Assembly (NCBI GenBank): GCA_005406025.1
Contig: BGZK01000728.1
Location: forward strand, 1-64,000
DNA: 64,000 bases
Source of the DNA: Eumeta japonica
Taxonomy: Eukaryota > Arthropoda > Insecta > Lepidoptera > Psychidae
Reading direction: 5' to 3'
The notes beneath the pieces were generated by a model. The model made no database searches and had not been told where the DNA came from. It saw nothing but the letters and a program-made list of their open reading frames with translations. Below are positions 10,175-25,100 of this stretch, in pieces (position 1 is the first letter of the stretch; each line of letters starts with the position of its first letter). A program made the translations under genes and the position numbers.

Positions 10175-13100
10175 GCGAGCTGGTGGTGGGCGCGGCGCAT
10201 AACGCGGTGCTGCTGACGCCGCTGAGCGAGCGCGACCGCGGCCGGCTGGGCTCGCTCTTCGTCACCAACTACAAACTGGCGTTCGTGCCGCTCGACAACT
10301 CGCCCGCCGACGTATGTGCCTTCCCATTCTGATGTTATTAACACCGGCATGAAAATAAATAAATTTCAAAAATACATATAAACATGAGATGTTCTAAAAT
10401 GCTTTTATTTAAAAGAAAGTATGCTGATTTTATCTAATGAAATTCTGTTAAGTAAGTAAATTTACTTAGTGCCATAGCCCATTTCCTATTACACATTTTG
10501 GTTGTTTTGAAGATCGTTGAAGGAACCATAGGGTGTATAAAGCATACCGTCTTTTTAAAACTATGACCTCATTCTTTAATAATTGTGTATTTCATTTCTG
10601 AATATGGTAATTCGTTTACTTATTTTATCGCCATGAGCAATATAATTTTATCTGGCACGCTAATAAATGAGTCTAAGTGAAGTAGGCTGACGATTGAAAA
10701 CTCATCAAATGTTCTAAAAGTATATCAGTAGACTGGTTTATAATTTTCATTACTATTGTCTTTTTTATTCATAATCTTAATAATGTTGCATTCTTTTCTT
10801 ATAAATGAAATGCATCTGTTATTTTCATATACAAATTAAGTAAGTCCCACATCGTGATGCAGCGATGATGACGCACTCGTATAGCGGACTGACCGATTAT
10901 TTATCAGGGAGTTTCTCGATTTCCGTAGTATGGTATACATGTACATCGTTATGAGATATATGACACGTATAGGAGCCTTACCAGCGGAACTCGCTCGTGG
11001 GCGCGTTCGAGGTCCCGCTGAGTGCGGTGGGCGCGCTGTGGCTGACGGACGCGGGGCCCGCGCGGCGTCGCCGACTCCTGCCGCATGCGCAGATGCCCTC
11101 GAAGGTCAAGGGCTTACAAGTTATTTGTAAGGTAAGCGTGTCGAGACAGTTTTTGTAAAGAGCGGCAAGAACGCTCGTAGGAATGTATGCATCAAGTCAA
11201 ATTGTTTACACTCGTACAGCTGCTTTAAGAACGCATAGATAGGCGATATCACATTATAAATTATTCTCATGTTCGTACCTTCTTGTTCATCTTAAGAAAA
11301 AAATTATATATCGATTTTTGCATTATAAGTAGGATTTAAAAAGACTAAATGACACATTTGCAAATAAACCAATGATGATAAAAATATTAAGTAATAATGA
11401 TACTATACCTATTTATGTTATTTTGATTAGTCATTTATACAAATAAACATCAATAGCTACATGCATGGAGGAGCAACATTTAAGAATGGCTCGACCGATT
11501 TGGTTGGTTCCTTTTTTGTTGTGGTCCGAACTGTCAGGACAAGATTTGTATCAAAGAAAATAACCATTTGTATCTGTTTGTCTGTCTGTTTGTCCGGGGT
11601 ATTTTCGGAGCGGCTAAATCGATCACTATGCGACTTTCACTGGGAGGTAGAGAAACTTACTGGGCTACTTTTAGGGTAATTTTTATCGCGATATTTTTAG
11701 GGTTCCTGCATGAAAAAAAGTCCTTAAAAATCGGATAATTGATTGGAATTGAATCAAAAGTGGAACCGCAATCGAGATCGGGAGCAAAATCTGAATCGGG
11801 ATTAGATCGAGACGAAATCACAGACGAGGAGCGGCGGAATCGGAGTTGCAGGCGGGGCGGAGAGCAGGAGCCGGAACGGGGCCGGGATCGGAATCGAAAG
11901 CGAGGCCGGAACCGAAATTTAGAACGGGACTAAGGTCGAAAACGAGCGGCGGAATCAAAACTGTGACTGGGATCGAAATCGAAATGATGCTGGGATTGAA
12001 ATTGACATTGATCGTAAGAAAAGAAAAAAAAATCTACGTCCAAGCTGGGGCAGCTGCGGGCGGTAACTATACGGGCGAGTCCTTTACAAAAAAGTGCAGA
12101 GACAACGTCTGCTGGGCCAGCTAGTTTTGTATAATTTCTGTGTCGTTATTGAACTATTGAACGACGTTTGCGTAGAAAATAAATTCAATTCGTGATCGCT
12201 CTTTAAAGTAAACCTCGGTTTTGTGCAACAAGCGACACCTCTATCTTATCAGTTGAAAACATTCCAAACGTCACTATCGCTAATATACGTTATTTACCAA
12301 CACGTTCGCGATAACGGCAGTGCTCGCACTCGTTTGACTTTGAGCTCACTCTCGCACGCGTCTCCGCATTGCTTCTTTTGAAATCGGTCGGCTCGTTACA
12401 GTCGTAGACGACGCCGTCCGCGTCTCGCACGTCCCGGATCAAATAGAAGACGCAGTAGCGACATTGATTCTATAAATTTCCTTCTGACGTATCCGATATT
12501 GACGAGTTTAATGTCATATAAGTGTTAATGAGACTTCGGCGAAAATATAATGTATCTACTAACGAATACAATTTAACATACCAAAACAAAAGTATCGACG
12601 AGATCGCTTTTAATGTAGTTGCCACATCTGCTGACGTCCCGTGACGTGCAAGTCGTTGTCTATGAAACATCAGAGATTATGTCAATGTCTGATCGTTACT
12701 ATTCTCAGACCCGTTGTGTTCGAGCAGATGAGAAGTTTGGTTTGTTTAGTCGATTCGAAATATGTCGTAACAGACTCTCCGCCGTCCGTCATTGCTTTAC
12801 CGCCGACGGACCACAATGCTCTATTAATTTGATGTGAAAACAATTACCGCAGACATTTAAGTATATAATTGTTTGAATTTTCAGAATATATTAGTATTAA
12901 TTTCCGATGAGCCAAAGAAGTTTTCGATATTGAATTATTTTACATCACACACGGTGTGCAGTTGTCGGCCGAGATACTAGACTGCTTTCTGATGGGACAA
13001 ATTTCAAAACGCGATGTCCGCTCAGTGGTTATATAAAGGCTTCATTTTATAGCCAGAACGCACCGAGTTAGTAGATCGTGACCGCGAGAGAATTAACCGA

Positions 13101-16100
13101 TGAGTTTTTAAGTCAAATATCAAACCACTTGCTACGCACCTCTGAGGGCACGTCGCCATCACAGCGGTGACGGCGCTCGTCAGCAGCCCCCCTCTGGACT
13201 AGGACAATAGGACGGTGTGCATTGGGATGATTAAAAAAATCCATATGGCCGTCACGACACACCCGACAGATGTGAAACATCTATGTTAATATTACGTTTC
13301 ATAATGAATAAAAATCTATAGCTAAAAATGAAATAAAATAAAGAAAAATTATAGTTTCATTAATGAAATCTGTTTTTTTCTTATCATCTTAATTATTATA
13401 ATTACAATGTATCTGTGTTATACACATATATTAATTAATATCAATGTTATACACATATATTAAATATATGTACATATATGCATGAATAGAATATAAAATA
13501 TACGCGTGCGCGCACACAAAGTAGTCGAGAGCGGCCGCGTAGTGGGGGGCGTGACGGCATGACTCATTTGTCTCGGCATTCAAGTCGACTTTACTGCCAA
13601 GACGCGCGAATAGATATTTCAGATGGAGTGGAAGAGAAATACAATTTCTTGTATTTCTCTTAGGAACGAAATGAGAGTTCCTAGTGATTCACACAAAATC
13701 CAAAAAAAAAGTAATTTTATTGGCTTCGAACTAGTACTAAATTTTATTGGAATCGGTTAAACCATAACGCTTCTTAGTAATTCTCACGAAACTTTTAACA
13801 AATGTATTGTATTATAACCTTTTATTGGCTTTCAACTATGATCGTTCTAAATTTTATTGAAACCGGTTAAACTATGAGGGTTCTTAGTAATTTATAGGAA
13901 CCGTAAAAATAAACCCTTGATTGTTTTTATTGTAGATAACTTTCGTCCACGGCTTCTCTCGTATGTACATATAATGAATTGCTCCATCTTTCATATTAAC
14001 TTACGAAATTGTGCACACCATAGTCCCAATTCCGCTCCGTGTGCTCGATTTTGTCTCGATCTTTATCTGGATTTCGGTTCTGCTTCCGATATCGATCTCG
14101 GTCCACCTTTGATTCGATTCCGATTAATTATTCGATTGTTATATAGATTTTCTAAATATGTATGTAAACACGTTTAATGATTGGTTATAAATGAGCTGTG
14201 GTAGCTAAATGAGTGGTAGTGACTCAATGGTTAAGAGCGTTGTCTTCGAATCAGCAGGTACCGGGATCGATCCTAAGCGCAGGTGAGTTGATCGATAAGC
14301 TTTTAATTTTATTTTTAACAGTAAGAAAGGTTTAAAGTGTAAATCTCTCGAATAGAAATAAAAAAGATTGTACGTAGGTATGCCTCAGCAGTGGGGTGAT
14401 TAAAACGTGACACTACTACAATATAATTTTAGCGTAGCCCTTCTTATGAAAGTCCCTGCATATGAGTTTATTTAGTGTATATCGTTCCGATATAATATTT
14501 AAGATTTATTAAAATACATGATTCCTACGTTCCCTTTTTCGCTGTATGATTATTTATTGTGACTGTACAACTATGGTATTCTTCACAGAACATGAAAGTG
14601 ATGACGTTCAGTTTCGCCAATTCTTCGATAGACCAGGGGCGTCTGATTACGATGGCACTCGTACACCATGCTTTTCCCAAGAGACATCATTTATTGTTCG
14701 CATACGACTATAGAGAACCTTATTATCCTACCCTGCCTGCGGACATGAACATGTTCCTGAGACCGGCCGATTGGAAAAAGGAGTTGGAAAGATGCGAGTG
14801 CCCCCACTGGAGGATAACCTGTATCAACGGGACCTCAGATGGGTTCATGCCGACCGCCGGCGAAACGCTCATAGTCCCGAGCTCGATGCTGGACTACAGC
14901 CTGATCGACACGGCGAGGCTGTACCGTGCGGGCCGCGTGCCCGTGTGGGTGTGGGGCCGGCCCGACGGCGCCGCCCTGCTGCGGAGCGGAGAGACCCTAC
15001 AGACTGAAGCTTCTATGACGGCTGAGAGCATTTTTCTGGAACAGGTTATTTTAAGCTTTTATGTTCTATTTAAATCTAAATCGATTGTACACTCATATAA
15101 GTACCTTACATGCACAGATTTGAATTTTTTTTTATTTCAATTCAACAAACAATAATAAAAATAATTAAAAACAACAAAATTATAAATTACCAAAAATAAT
15201 ATGTTATTTTATATTATATAGAATTTAACGCAAGTTCTTTATGACTATTAAAGTGTAGCATAATTGACACAGCTGTCTCCCTTCACTCGACAACTTAACA
15301 ATTCATATTTTGATTATTTACAAAATTATTTATTGTACATTATTCTTTAATCGTGAATGTTGATCTAATGTCGATCCTACAAATATGTTAAAGAAGGTTT
15401 TAGTTTTTTATTTCCTTCCATAGATTAAAAGATAATCGAATCGTAAAAGCACAAACAGATGTTCTCATTATGATCTAAAATTGCTAAAAATGGACAAATA
15501 TAGGTGCGACGCTCGCACCCCAAGTTGCGGCAGCCGCGCATCTTGTACCTGTGCGGCGGTCAGGCGGGCTACGCGGACGCGGTGACCGCGCCGCTGCCCG
15601 CGCTCGCGGCGCTGCACGCCTCCTACAACAAGCTGCTCGACCTCTGCACGCCCACCACCCTCAGAGGATTCTGGGTGAGTTTGAGTTCTGAGGCGGTCCA
15701 CTGCACCGATCGCGCCTTTCTACTTTTATCATTTACTATTGCTTCAAAATTATTTGTAATTACATATTATAAATTATTTAGGCGTTTATAAAAAGTTTTT
15801 CAGAATTTATAGACTGGTCGTAACTATAATTTCCTCTTTGTAATTCACAAAGTTTTTAATTAATAGATCAATTGAGCGAGCAATGAAGGTCAAACGGATA
15901 AAGTTCATTGCGCAGGCGCACGATTGTCGAGTTACAATCTGGGTGCCAACTGCGTGCTGTCTATATTGCCTCAGAAAAATATTAAAAATGCAAATGAAGC
16001 AATTAATTATGTATATAAAATTGTGTAATGTTAGTGTACACACGTGAGAAGTGAAACTTCTTTATGACATCATTTTTCGAAAAATGATCCACTATTTACA

Positions 16101-19100
16101 ACTTTACAGAAATTGGTTAAGTAAAGCTAAATTATATAAAGTTTAAGCAAAAAAAATCATTTTATATGGAATTAACGCTATTTAATTATCATAGACATGT
16201 ATACAAATAATATACATAATTATGATATAATTATTATTATCTTTGTTGCCGTTATTATATATTTTTGTAATTAATGGCTTATGGTAACAAAAATATGAAA
16301 TACATGGTTTACATTCCACGGAATTTAGTGACCTAGTAAAAACTTCATCAGTTGTAGTGCCGGATCTTGTTGTTGATGTTTGAGGACTTTTTCATAGATA
16401 AATTCTATATATTATAAAAAAGAAAAAAAAATTGTACATCTCTGTTTTCATTTTCTGTGTAGCTTATTTTTAAATGATTATTTTTTTTATTGTTACAGTT
16501 AATTGATGTTTACTAGATTAACAGTCGTATTAAATAATAATTACTAGTTTTAATGAAATTATATACATTTACCGATACTTACAATAAAAACTGAGATAAC
16601 CTAAAAAAAAATACCATAATCACGCCCACGTGCTGGATGTATTAGAAAAAAAGATATAATTACTTACTTTTGTTAGAAATCCACTGGAATTTGAATAAAT
16701 CCTTTTATTTTTTGCCTATGACTTTATTCTTGAATTATTATTTTTGCACCTCACTACTGAATTTCAGAAATGAACAAGGCGCATAACAGAAAAACTTGAC
16801 GACGAAAATTTCCTCATACATCGATAAAGAAGTCTCACTTCAATAATTTCTCTGCGATTAATGACCGAGACTTCATGATTTTTTTGTTTTTAAAAGGTGT
16901 CTAATATCAGGTCCTGAAATATGAAGTTGTAGTTCCATAATATTTAAAGCTAGTAATGTCTGTATTAAAAAATGTACTAATTGAAGTATTGGATAATATT
17001 GCGTAATATACACTTTTGCAATTTCATTGGCACCTACTAATGCCGCTATTTTTAGAGAATATGAAAAATTTCAAGGCAATATTTATGTGCATCTTCAATT
17101 GTTTCATTCGAAATTAATAATTTCTTATATAAGCCCCTATTGAGTTTAGTAGTTAAATAACAAAAATAAATATTTTTAGGGGGGCACTCCATACTTGTAA
17201 TAGAAGATATAGTTTTTTTTTCAGCAAACAACAATGTGTGGGTATATTTCGACAGTTCTTTTAAAAACACTTTTAAGCAATTATTAATGAATATTTTTGG
17301 AAATGATCGCTCTGAAAGTAGCATAAATTATGTCCTTCCCTTTTTTCTTTCGAACAGTATGTATGAAAGTTGCAAAAGTAAAGCTTAATAAATACTTTCA
17401 ACGAAAATAATTTTCAACATGATCGAATATACTGTTTGAGTTATTGCCGAAAAACTGCGCTATTTGACAAAAGTATGTAAGTGCTGTGAATGTAGGTACG
17501 CTCTTTTGCTGATTCATTTTTCAACATCGTATTTTTACATTTTGAGACTATACTATGTGTTTTAATTGTGTGTTAATGCACTCGAAACTTGATTCATAAA
17601 TATGTGTGGAAATACATTAAAATAGTAATGCATTACAGTAGTCGTTTATAAAATATCCTTAATATAAACTTTGTATAAAAAGTAGTCATATAATTATTTG
17701 TCCAAACGTATTATTTACCCCTTTAAAAACGAAAAAGTATATTAGTATACATCTAACTATCCAAAATTTCACAATTCAAAACAAATACAAAATTTCCTCT
17801 GTTCCTTGTAGTAACGTCTACGGACACCTGTACTGTAAGAATGGTCCGATAGCTCTTGGCCGGTTTTGATAATCGAAACATCCGCGTTTGTGCGTTCGTT
17901 TATATCGAACTCGGAAAAAACACTATTTTGTACCTAAATATAGTACCTAATTGCAATATTACTAATCATTAATATTAAATTTTTATTCTCAAATGTAATT
18001 TTTCACTGGTACTATTCTTGTAATTGTAAAGTAATATTTCTAGCCTAAATGACGTAATCAAAAAACCAGTCGTTGACACTACTTTATTATCCTCTTACGT
18101 AATAAATAAACTTGTTGGGGTTTTACGTCTATTTCCGTGGGCAGTAAGACGTAGCAGATAAACAGGTATCAAGGTCATAAAATAATTCCCGATAAGGTCA
18201 TATAAACATATATCTAGTCATATAAATTTTTTTATTAAATTTTAAATTAATGGTTTGTTATATTTATTTTCTACAAAAGTCTGTTAAGTTGTATTACATT
18301 ATGATTTCCATGTAAATATGACCTTTTTAACTGTTAGTATTGCGTATTTATATTAAACTATCTAAAAATGTTATTTCATTAAAGTTTTTTTTAAATATGT
18401 GCTTATTTATTATATGAAAAAAAATGCAACATTGAAGTGATTATCATTTAATACAAATGAGTAAACAACCTCAATAGGAACAAGACTCCCAGTACTACTC
18501 GATACTGGACTCGAGCAAGTGGCTGCGGCACGTGGCCGGCTGTCTGGCGCTCGCCGACGAGGCCGCCGCGTCGCTTGACGCCAACGACACGGTCGTTCTG
18601 GTCGAGGGTATGCTTTTGACGCTGTTATTTTGTTTTAAATTTGTGTACAATTTTTTTCAGGCAAAAAAAAACAGTACCTATTATGGCTAACAGTTCATAT
18701 AAAAATGGTCGACTCTGTCAACCATATCCATGTGTCGACCCGACGCGACTGGTAGCTGAAGCGATATAAATTTTTGAGCTACTTGTTAATATTGAAAGAT
18801 TAAGAAGAGAATAGCTTTGGGTATCTACTAAATAACTGATAAGTTAAAATTCTGTTCAATATAACTATAGTTCATGATAGCTCAGTAATAAAAATTCAGA
18901 ATGCAATATTTTTTCACATTTGAGTCATTAAGTGAAATTAAAAAAAAAGAAAAAGCTATTGAACTATGTACAAAATTGACAAGAAAAAAGAATTCACTGC
19001 ATGAAATTATGTTTTCATCATTTTAAAGTGAAGTACAAGAACAGGTTTTTCTTAATATATTTTCTTCTATTAGTTTTATGTACCTCTTAATTCTATTATC

Positions 19101-22100
19101 AAAAAAAAAGGAAACATTAAAGAAAAATGAGGTACATTTTCATTTTATTTTAATAGGCGAGGGCGTAGACTATTGCGCGGTGGTGTCGTGCCTGACGCAG
19201 CTGCTGCTAGATCCTCATTGCAGGACCATTTCTGGTTTCCAGTCCCTCATACAAAAAGAATGGGTGGCTCTTGGGCACCCCTTCTGCGACAGGTATTCTA
19301 CTGTTGAAAATTATAGTTATTCAAATGTTAGTACTTATAATTTAATATTCTAAATGTTCTGTAAAAAATTGTTAATAGTTTCACTTTTTTATGACCAAGA
19401 ATTCATTTTTTTAAATATATGATTACTAGTAACTGTGAATTCCTTATTTCATACCGAAAAAGTAAAAATTATACATTTAAATTTTTTTAAGTATCAACAA
19501 ATTTCTCTTTTTAAAATATCACAACCTTAAATAAACCTGACATCGCCTTTAAATCTGTATACACATTATTACTTAAAATCGAAATTTGTCACCTATTTCT
19601 TTATAATTTTATGCTTAAAATTGTGAAAATATCATATTTCATAAAAACCTTTACAGAATCAAAACTTACAATTATTTTAGAAGAGCTTTCAAATTAAAAA
19701 AAAAATGTGCATTTATTTTTTAATTGATTTAGCATGTTCACCTAATTTTTCAAATATAAAAATGTTTCAGACTTGGTCTCCTAACCCCTACAAACCCAAA
19801 AGATCAAGCAAACAACACAGAAAGAGCACCAGTGTTTCTGCTGTTTTTGGACTGTGTGTGGCAACTGCAAAATCAGTTTCCAACCGAATTCCAATTTAGT
19901 GAGACGTACCTAACAACCTTGTGGGATTGCTGCCATAATCAACTATTCGATACCTTTATATTTAATTGTCCGAGAGATAGGGAACTTGCAGTGTCTAAGG
20001 TAAGAATTTATTCTTGAATTTTTACATTTTATTTGCTATTATTGGCAATTTTATATTGCTAAAAGGAATAAATTACATTAAGTGCTTGGGTCTCTAATTG
20101 TAATTGAAATTTATGTATTGGTGTGAATTTTTTTTAATGGCTGCCTGTTGCTTCTCTTATTTAATTGAAAAAATTGTAATTTATACATATGTCTATTTTG
20201 TCTTTCATTACTATATTACACTTGTACTTTTAGTTCAAGTACCATTCTAGATTTCAAACTTATTAATATTTAAATATGTCGATTTATTTAATTTTATCTT
20301 AGTATAGTTCCAACAAACATTTTTATTTGCAATATTGAAAATAGCACCTATTTTAGGTAAACATTTTCATTTTAATCTAAGGATGGTAGTCTTACTGAGG
20401 TCAATTTGGCTGCACCATGAAAATGGGCCGGCTTGACCGATGAGACACCACACTCACAAAATACCGACGTGAACTAACAGGTTTCACTGTCGCGTCTCTT
20501 CCAGCAAGTGAGAGTGTCAGCAGTCCACTCCTCCATACATCACCCCAGTCCCCTCTCCAGCAAATATCACACGAAGGAGTCACAAAACATTGGTGACTCC
20601 TTTATAGTTGCAAGTGTCCATAGGCGGCGGTGACCACTAGTGTCTGGTGCCTCGCTAGCTCGTTGCCCTTCGATAAAATAGGAAACATCGAATAGACGTC
20701 GACACCTCCTAAATGGAGCAAAGAGCATGTGCCGCTGATGTTTGTTCGATGTCAGATTAGTGATAACAACCGATATGTTCACGAGTAAAACCTTTTCTCG
20801 GCATAAAATCGATGTTAACGCGACGTGTCGTGTTGATATTATTATTATTATTAATGTGGTAAACCCGACCAATGTTTAAGCATTATTACACTATATTTTT
20901 TCCATATACTTCATTAATTCAGATAATAATAACCTTTACCGTAATTGATGTAAAGAAAGCAACAATATTATTTCTTTTGACCATTCGAATTGAAGTTGAT
21001 TAAACTAACTGAAGAAAATTCAATTCTATGATAAAAATCATGCTAATTCAAAATACTTACTACGTAATGAAATATCAGTGACAAACTTTGATAGATTCTT
21101 TGCTTAATAATATGATATAATATAAACTCACGCCTATTTACCACAGAGGTAGGCAAAGATTATAAATTTCCACATGATGCTATCTTTGCATACAACTATA
21201 AAATAAAATAAACTATAAAATTTATAGTGTAGGTGTCTTATATAAGCTGCTACTTATTTTGGTAGTTAAATATCAAAAAGAAATATTTCTAGGGGGTACT
21301 CTATACCTGTCACAAAAACTGAAAAAAAATTTTTGAGCAAACAACGTGTGGACATATTTCGGTAGTTCTTTTAAAAACACTTCAAAGTTTTTTAGACAAT
21401 TTTTCTGATTACGTGAGTAATTTCGGAAATAATCGCTCCGAAAGTGGCACAAATTGTATGGTCCCCCTCTATTTTTTAAACCATAAATCCAAAAAGTATC
21501 GAAAAAATAACGAAGATGACGCTTAATAAATACTCTCAGCGAAAATTATTTTGAGCTTGATAGGATATGCTGTTTTGAGTTATTGCCGGAAAAGTGCGTT
21601 CCTCGACAAAAGAATTTAAGTGCTATGAAAATACGCTCTTATGCTGATGCACTTTAGTTTACACTAGCTTAATAGTAATAGTTGATATACCTATTTGTTT
21701 TTCTGCTTATAGGCGACTAAAATGCTTATAACTATTTTGTGCGGGAAACATGAAAAACGTGTAACAATGTAGTTTTTTCATCTTTAGTATATTTCTTTGT
21801 AATTATGACATCAGAACCCTATAATGAGCATGGTCTGACATGCTCTTGGCAAGTTTTTTTTACGTCCTCAGTTCTAATCTATTCAGTTACAGATCTATAA
21901 TATTTGTTTTCTTGTTGTTCAAAGTAATGAAATCCATTCTTAACGGCCAGTTTCTGTATTTTAAAAAACGTCACTATGGTTTTCATAGGGACTTCACAGC
22001 TCGTGATCTTACTTTATTGACACATCTTACGACGCAGTCAGTCGAGAACGAGGGGGAAGCTTTGGGTGTAAGTTTCAATATAGCTAAAACCTTTGACAAG

Positions 22101-25100
22101 GTTTAGCATAAAATACATATTTTAGAGGTTTCTCGAAAAATTGTGCAGGTGGATTGACAATTTTTTCACGAAATGGAACATTAACGTTACGATTAATAGT
22201 TCATATTCGGATTTCAAGCCCGTGTTTGTCGGCGTTCCTCCAGACTATGTACTGTTCCCTACTTTGTTCATTCTACATTCCATGATTTATTATTAATTGG
22301 TAACGTGTGTTGCCATGTAAATGACACTTGTTGACGCTCTATAATCCGTTCATACTAATTTTCTTCATGTTGATGAGTATGTAAACCAATGGTGTCTGAA
22401 ATTCAGACATCCTTAGTACAAGGCTCAAAGTGGAGTAAATTTAACATTGTTAAATTTAACCCAAATAACTGTGCGAAAAACTCCCGTTGCCCTTTTTTTC
22501 TTTTCAGAAGCTCGATACTCAAGAAATCGATAATCGATTTCTCAATTTCTTTGGAGTCAACATATTGAAAAGCGTTCAGTTGTGCGATCATTGAGAAAGT
22601 AAAGAAAACTACCTTCAAAAAAGTTTTCTGTGTTCAATAGAACATGACAACACTTCAAAATGGACGATTGCCTTTCATTTTGTGAGGCACAGGTCCGATC
22701 ACACATGGAGTAGTCACTTGTATTTATTCTTATGAATAAGGAATAGGTGCACCGATTCATAGTTCTTCTAAATATGTGCTTTGGGCATTACATTATCCAC
22801 TCTTGCCTCTAGACTTCAGCCATCGTCGAGCGTTTCAAATCGACGACGTCCCTGAAAATATGACAACTCGATCGTTTAACTTTGTGAAAAGACGTAGCAT
22901 CTTTGTACTTGTTTTCTGGCATGTCCTATGGGGAGTGCTTGGAAGAAATATTTAACCTTATTTCCGTCACTGAATTCTATTATCGTTATATTCATTAGAA
23001 TCTAATATATATAATAAATATCAACTTATGGTTGGCGATCTACCACCATACACTTCATGCGTAATTTACCGCAAAACTTCAGAATCATATATCTTTGTTC
23101 AACATTCTCAATTAAACGACAAGACATTTTTAAAAAAGCCCATTTTATCTAAGATACAAGTAATACACTAGTGATACCCTTGTGGTTGCATGTGTCTATG
23201 GACGGCGGTGATCACTTACTTCTGGGTGGTTTGCATACTTGTTTGCCGTTTGCTAAAATAAGAATTTAGAAATTCCCACTAAGTTAGGCATAAAATTTTA
23301 AAATCATTTTATAAAGTACAGTATGTAAATGAATAGCACCGTGCCACTTGTTCTCGATATAATGTTCTTAATCTTCGAATTACAATAAGTATAAAAAATG
23401 TCTAAATAAACATGACCCGAAAAAGAATAAACTTTTGTTAATTATTAATTAACCGATGTGTATCATTTATTCACGTGTGCTTAGTGTGACTTTGCCGCTA
23501 CATTTCGCACCACTAACTTCTTTCCGTTCCCGATTAGTCACGCGTTTTCAGTGTTAACTCAATGCAACGCAGCATGAATGATGAGTTTATTTAGTGCCAG
23601 AAGTATTTGGATATTGTATTATCCTGTATCATACCCAAGTATGCTGTATGGGTATGATACAGGCGGTACATAACATAAATCTTGTATCTAAGTTGTATTT
23701 TCGTTGTGATTTGATGTCAGAGGTCATTGGCACCCATACAATTTAGTTACACGTTGTTACCAAACAGTGCGCGCAATGAGATGGCATTGATGACAGGGTG
23801 CTTGATTTATTTTTCATACTAAATTGTTTATGTTTTACTTTATGAACCAGACTACCTTATTAAAAAAGAGATAATGTATTAAATAGGAATATTACGTTCC
23901 ATAATGTTGCTGTTAATTTACATACTGTATAACACTAGTGATCAGCCACGTCTGTACCTAATTGAACATATCATTGGAAGGAGTCACCCTCTTTTCTTGA
24001 TCCTGATCCAAATTCCCATCCAATGCAGTTTTTGTATCAATTAAATCTAAATTGTGAAGAATCGTTTTAACCATTAAAAACTAAATCAATAGGCGACCAT
24101 ATACTGTAAGGAATCGATCATGCATTTTTCGCAAATATTCATAACTCTTCTTTTAGAACAACTTTACCAAAGAAACCATAGTTATTGAAGTAGCTGTTTC
24201 TTAGAAAAATAGCTCAGAACATCAACATAGAATTGTCGTACTGCCAGACTTAGGACAACTGACGCGTAGTTATTGCGCCCGCGCTTGTATCTGGCCGAGC
24301 ATACTGTCTAAATTATTTTATATTATTTTTAAGTATATTTTCAATGATATATTTTTATTATAGTTACTTTGGCAAAGTTGTTATAAAAAGGAGATTATGA
24401 ATATTGCATATAGATGCATGATCAATTGTATGCCGTTTGTGCACTCTGAATATGGACTACTGTCCATATTTAGAGTGCACATATGGTTTTGTAAATTTGC
24501 ATTAAAAATATGAGATATCGATGAATTCAATTGCATTATAACATTGTGTTTCATTAGAACTTCGTGCTTCGACCGGTGTGGGATTGGGGTGAGCAATTTT
24601 CGGAACAGGACATGAGCATGTTCTACAACCCGTTATACGCCGGCGGCAAACTGCAGCCCCTCAGCCAACGAATGTGTGAGTATTGTGTGTATCGCGTTAT
24701 TTACTATTCATATATATTTGATTAGGGGAAAAGTTTTTTCGTATATCATATAGAAATTGAAAATAACTTTTATCATATTTTATTTACATTTAATTATAAT
24801 ATACATATGACATTTTGTTCAACAACTTGTTGCCATTTTGAAGATAGTGACATAATCCCATCGCCATAGAAATTTTGGGACTTCTGATTTAAAAACTAGG
24901 AGAAGTAATTTTGACAGTCCTCTCTTGATATTAACCTAACACTACTTAAAAAATTCTGAAGAGACCGAAACAGGTAAAAATCTGAGTGCACAAGGTCAAG
25001 GCTATATAGTGGATACATTAACACTTCCCGACCAAAATTTTTCAACATTTGCTGAGTAGCTAAAGATGTGTGTGGTCTGGCATTATAATGTTGAAAAACC

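Noticed and set aside
11739..12124. Arg/Glu-rich coding region
   Set aside because: The frame is a by-product of the hexamer repeat and ends within a Helitron-like terminus.
14205..14280. A functional tRNA gene
   Set aside because: A and B boxes are present, but the acceptor stem does not close and a SINE tail follows.
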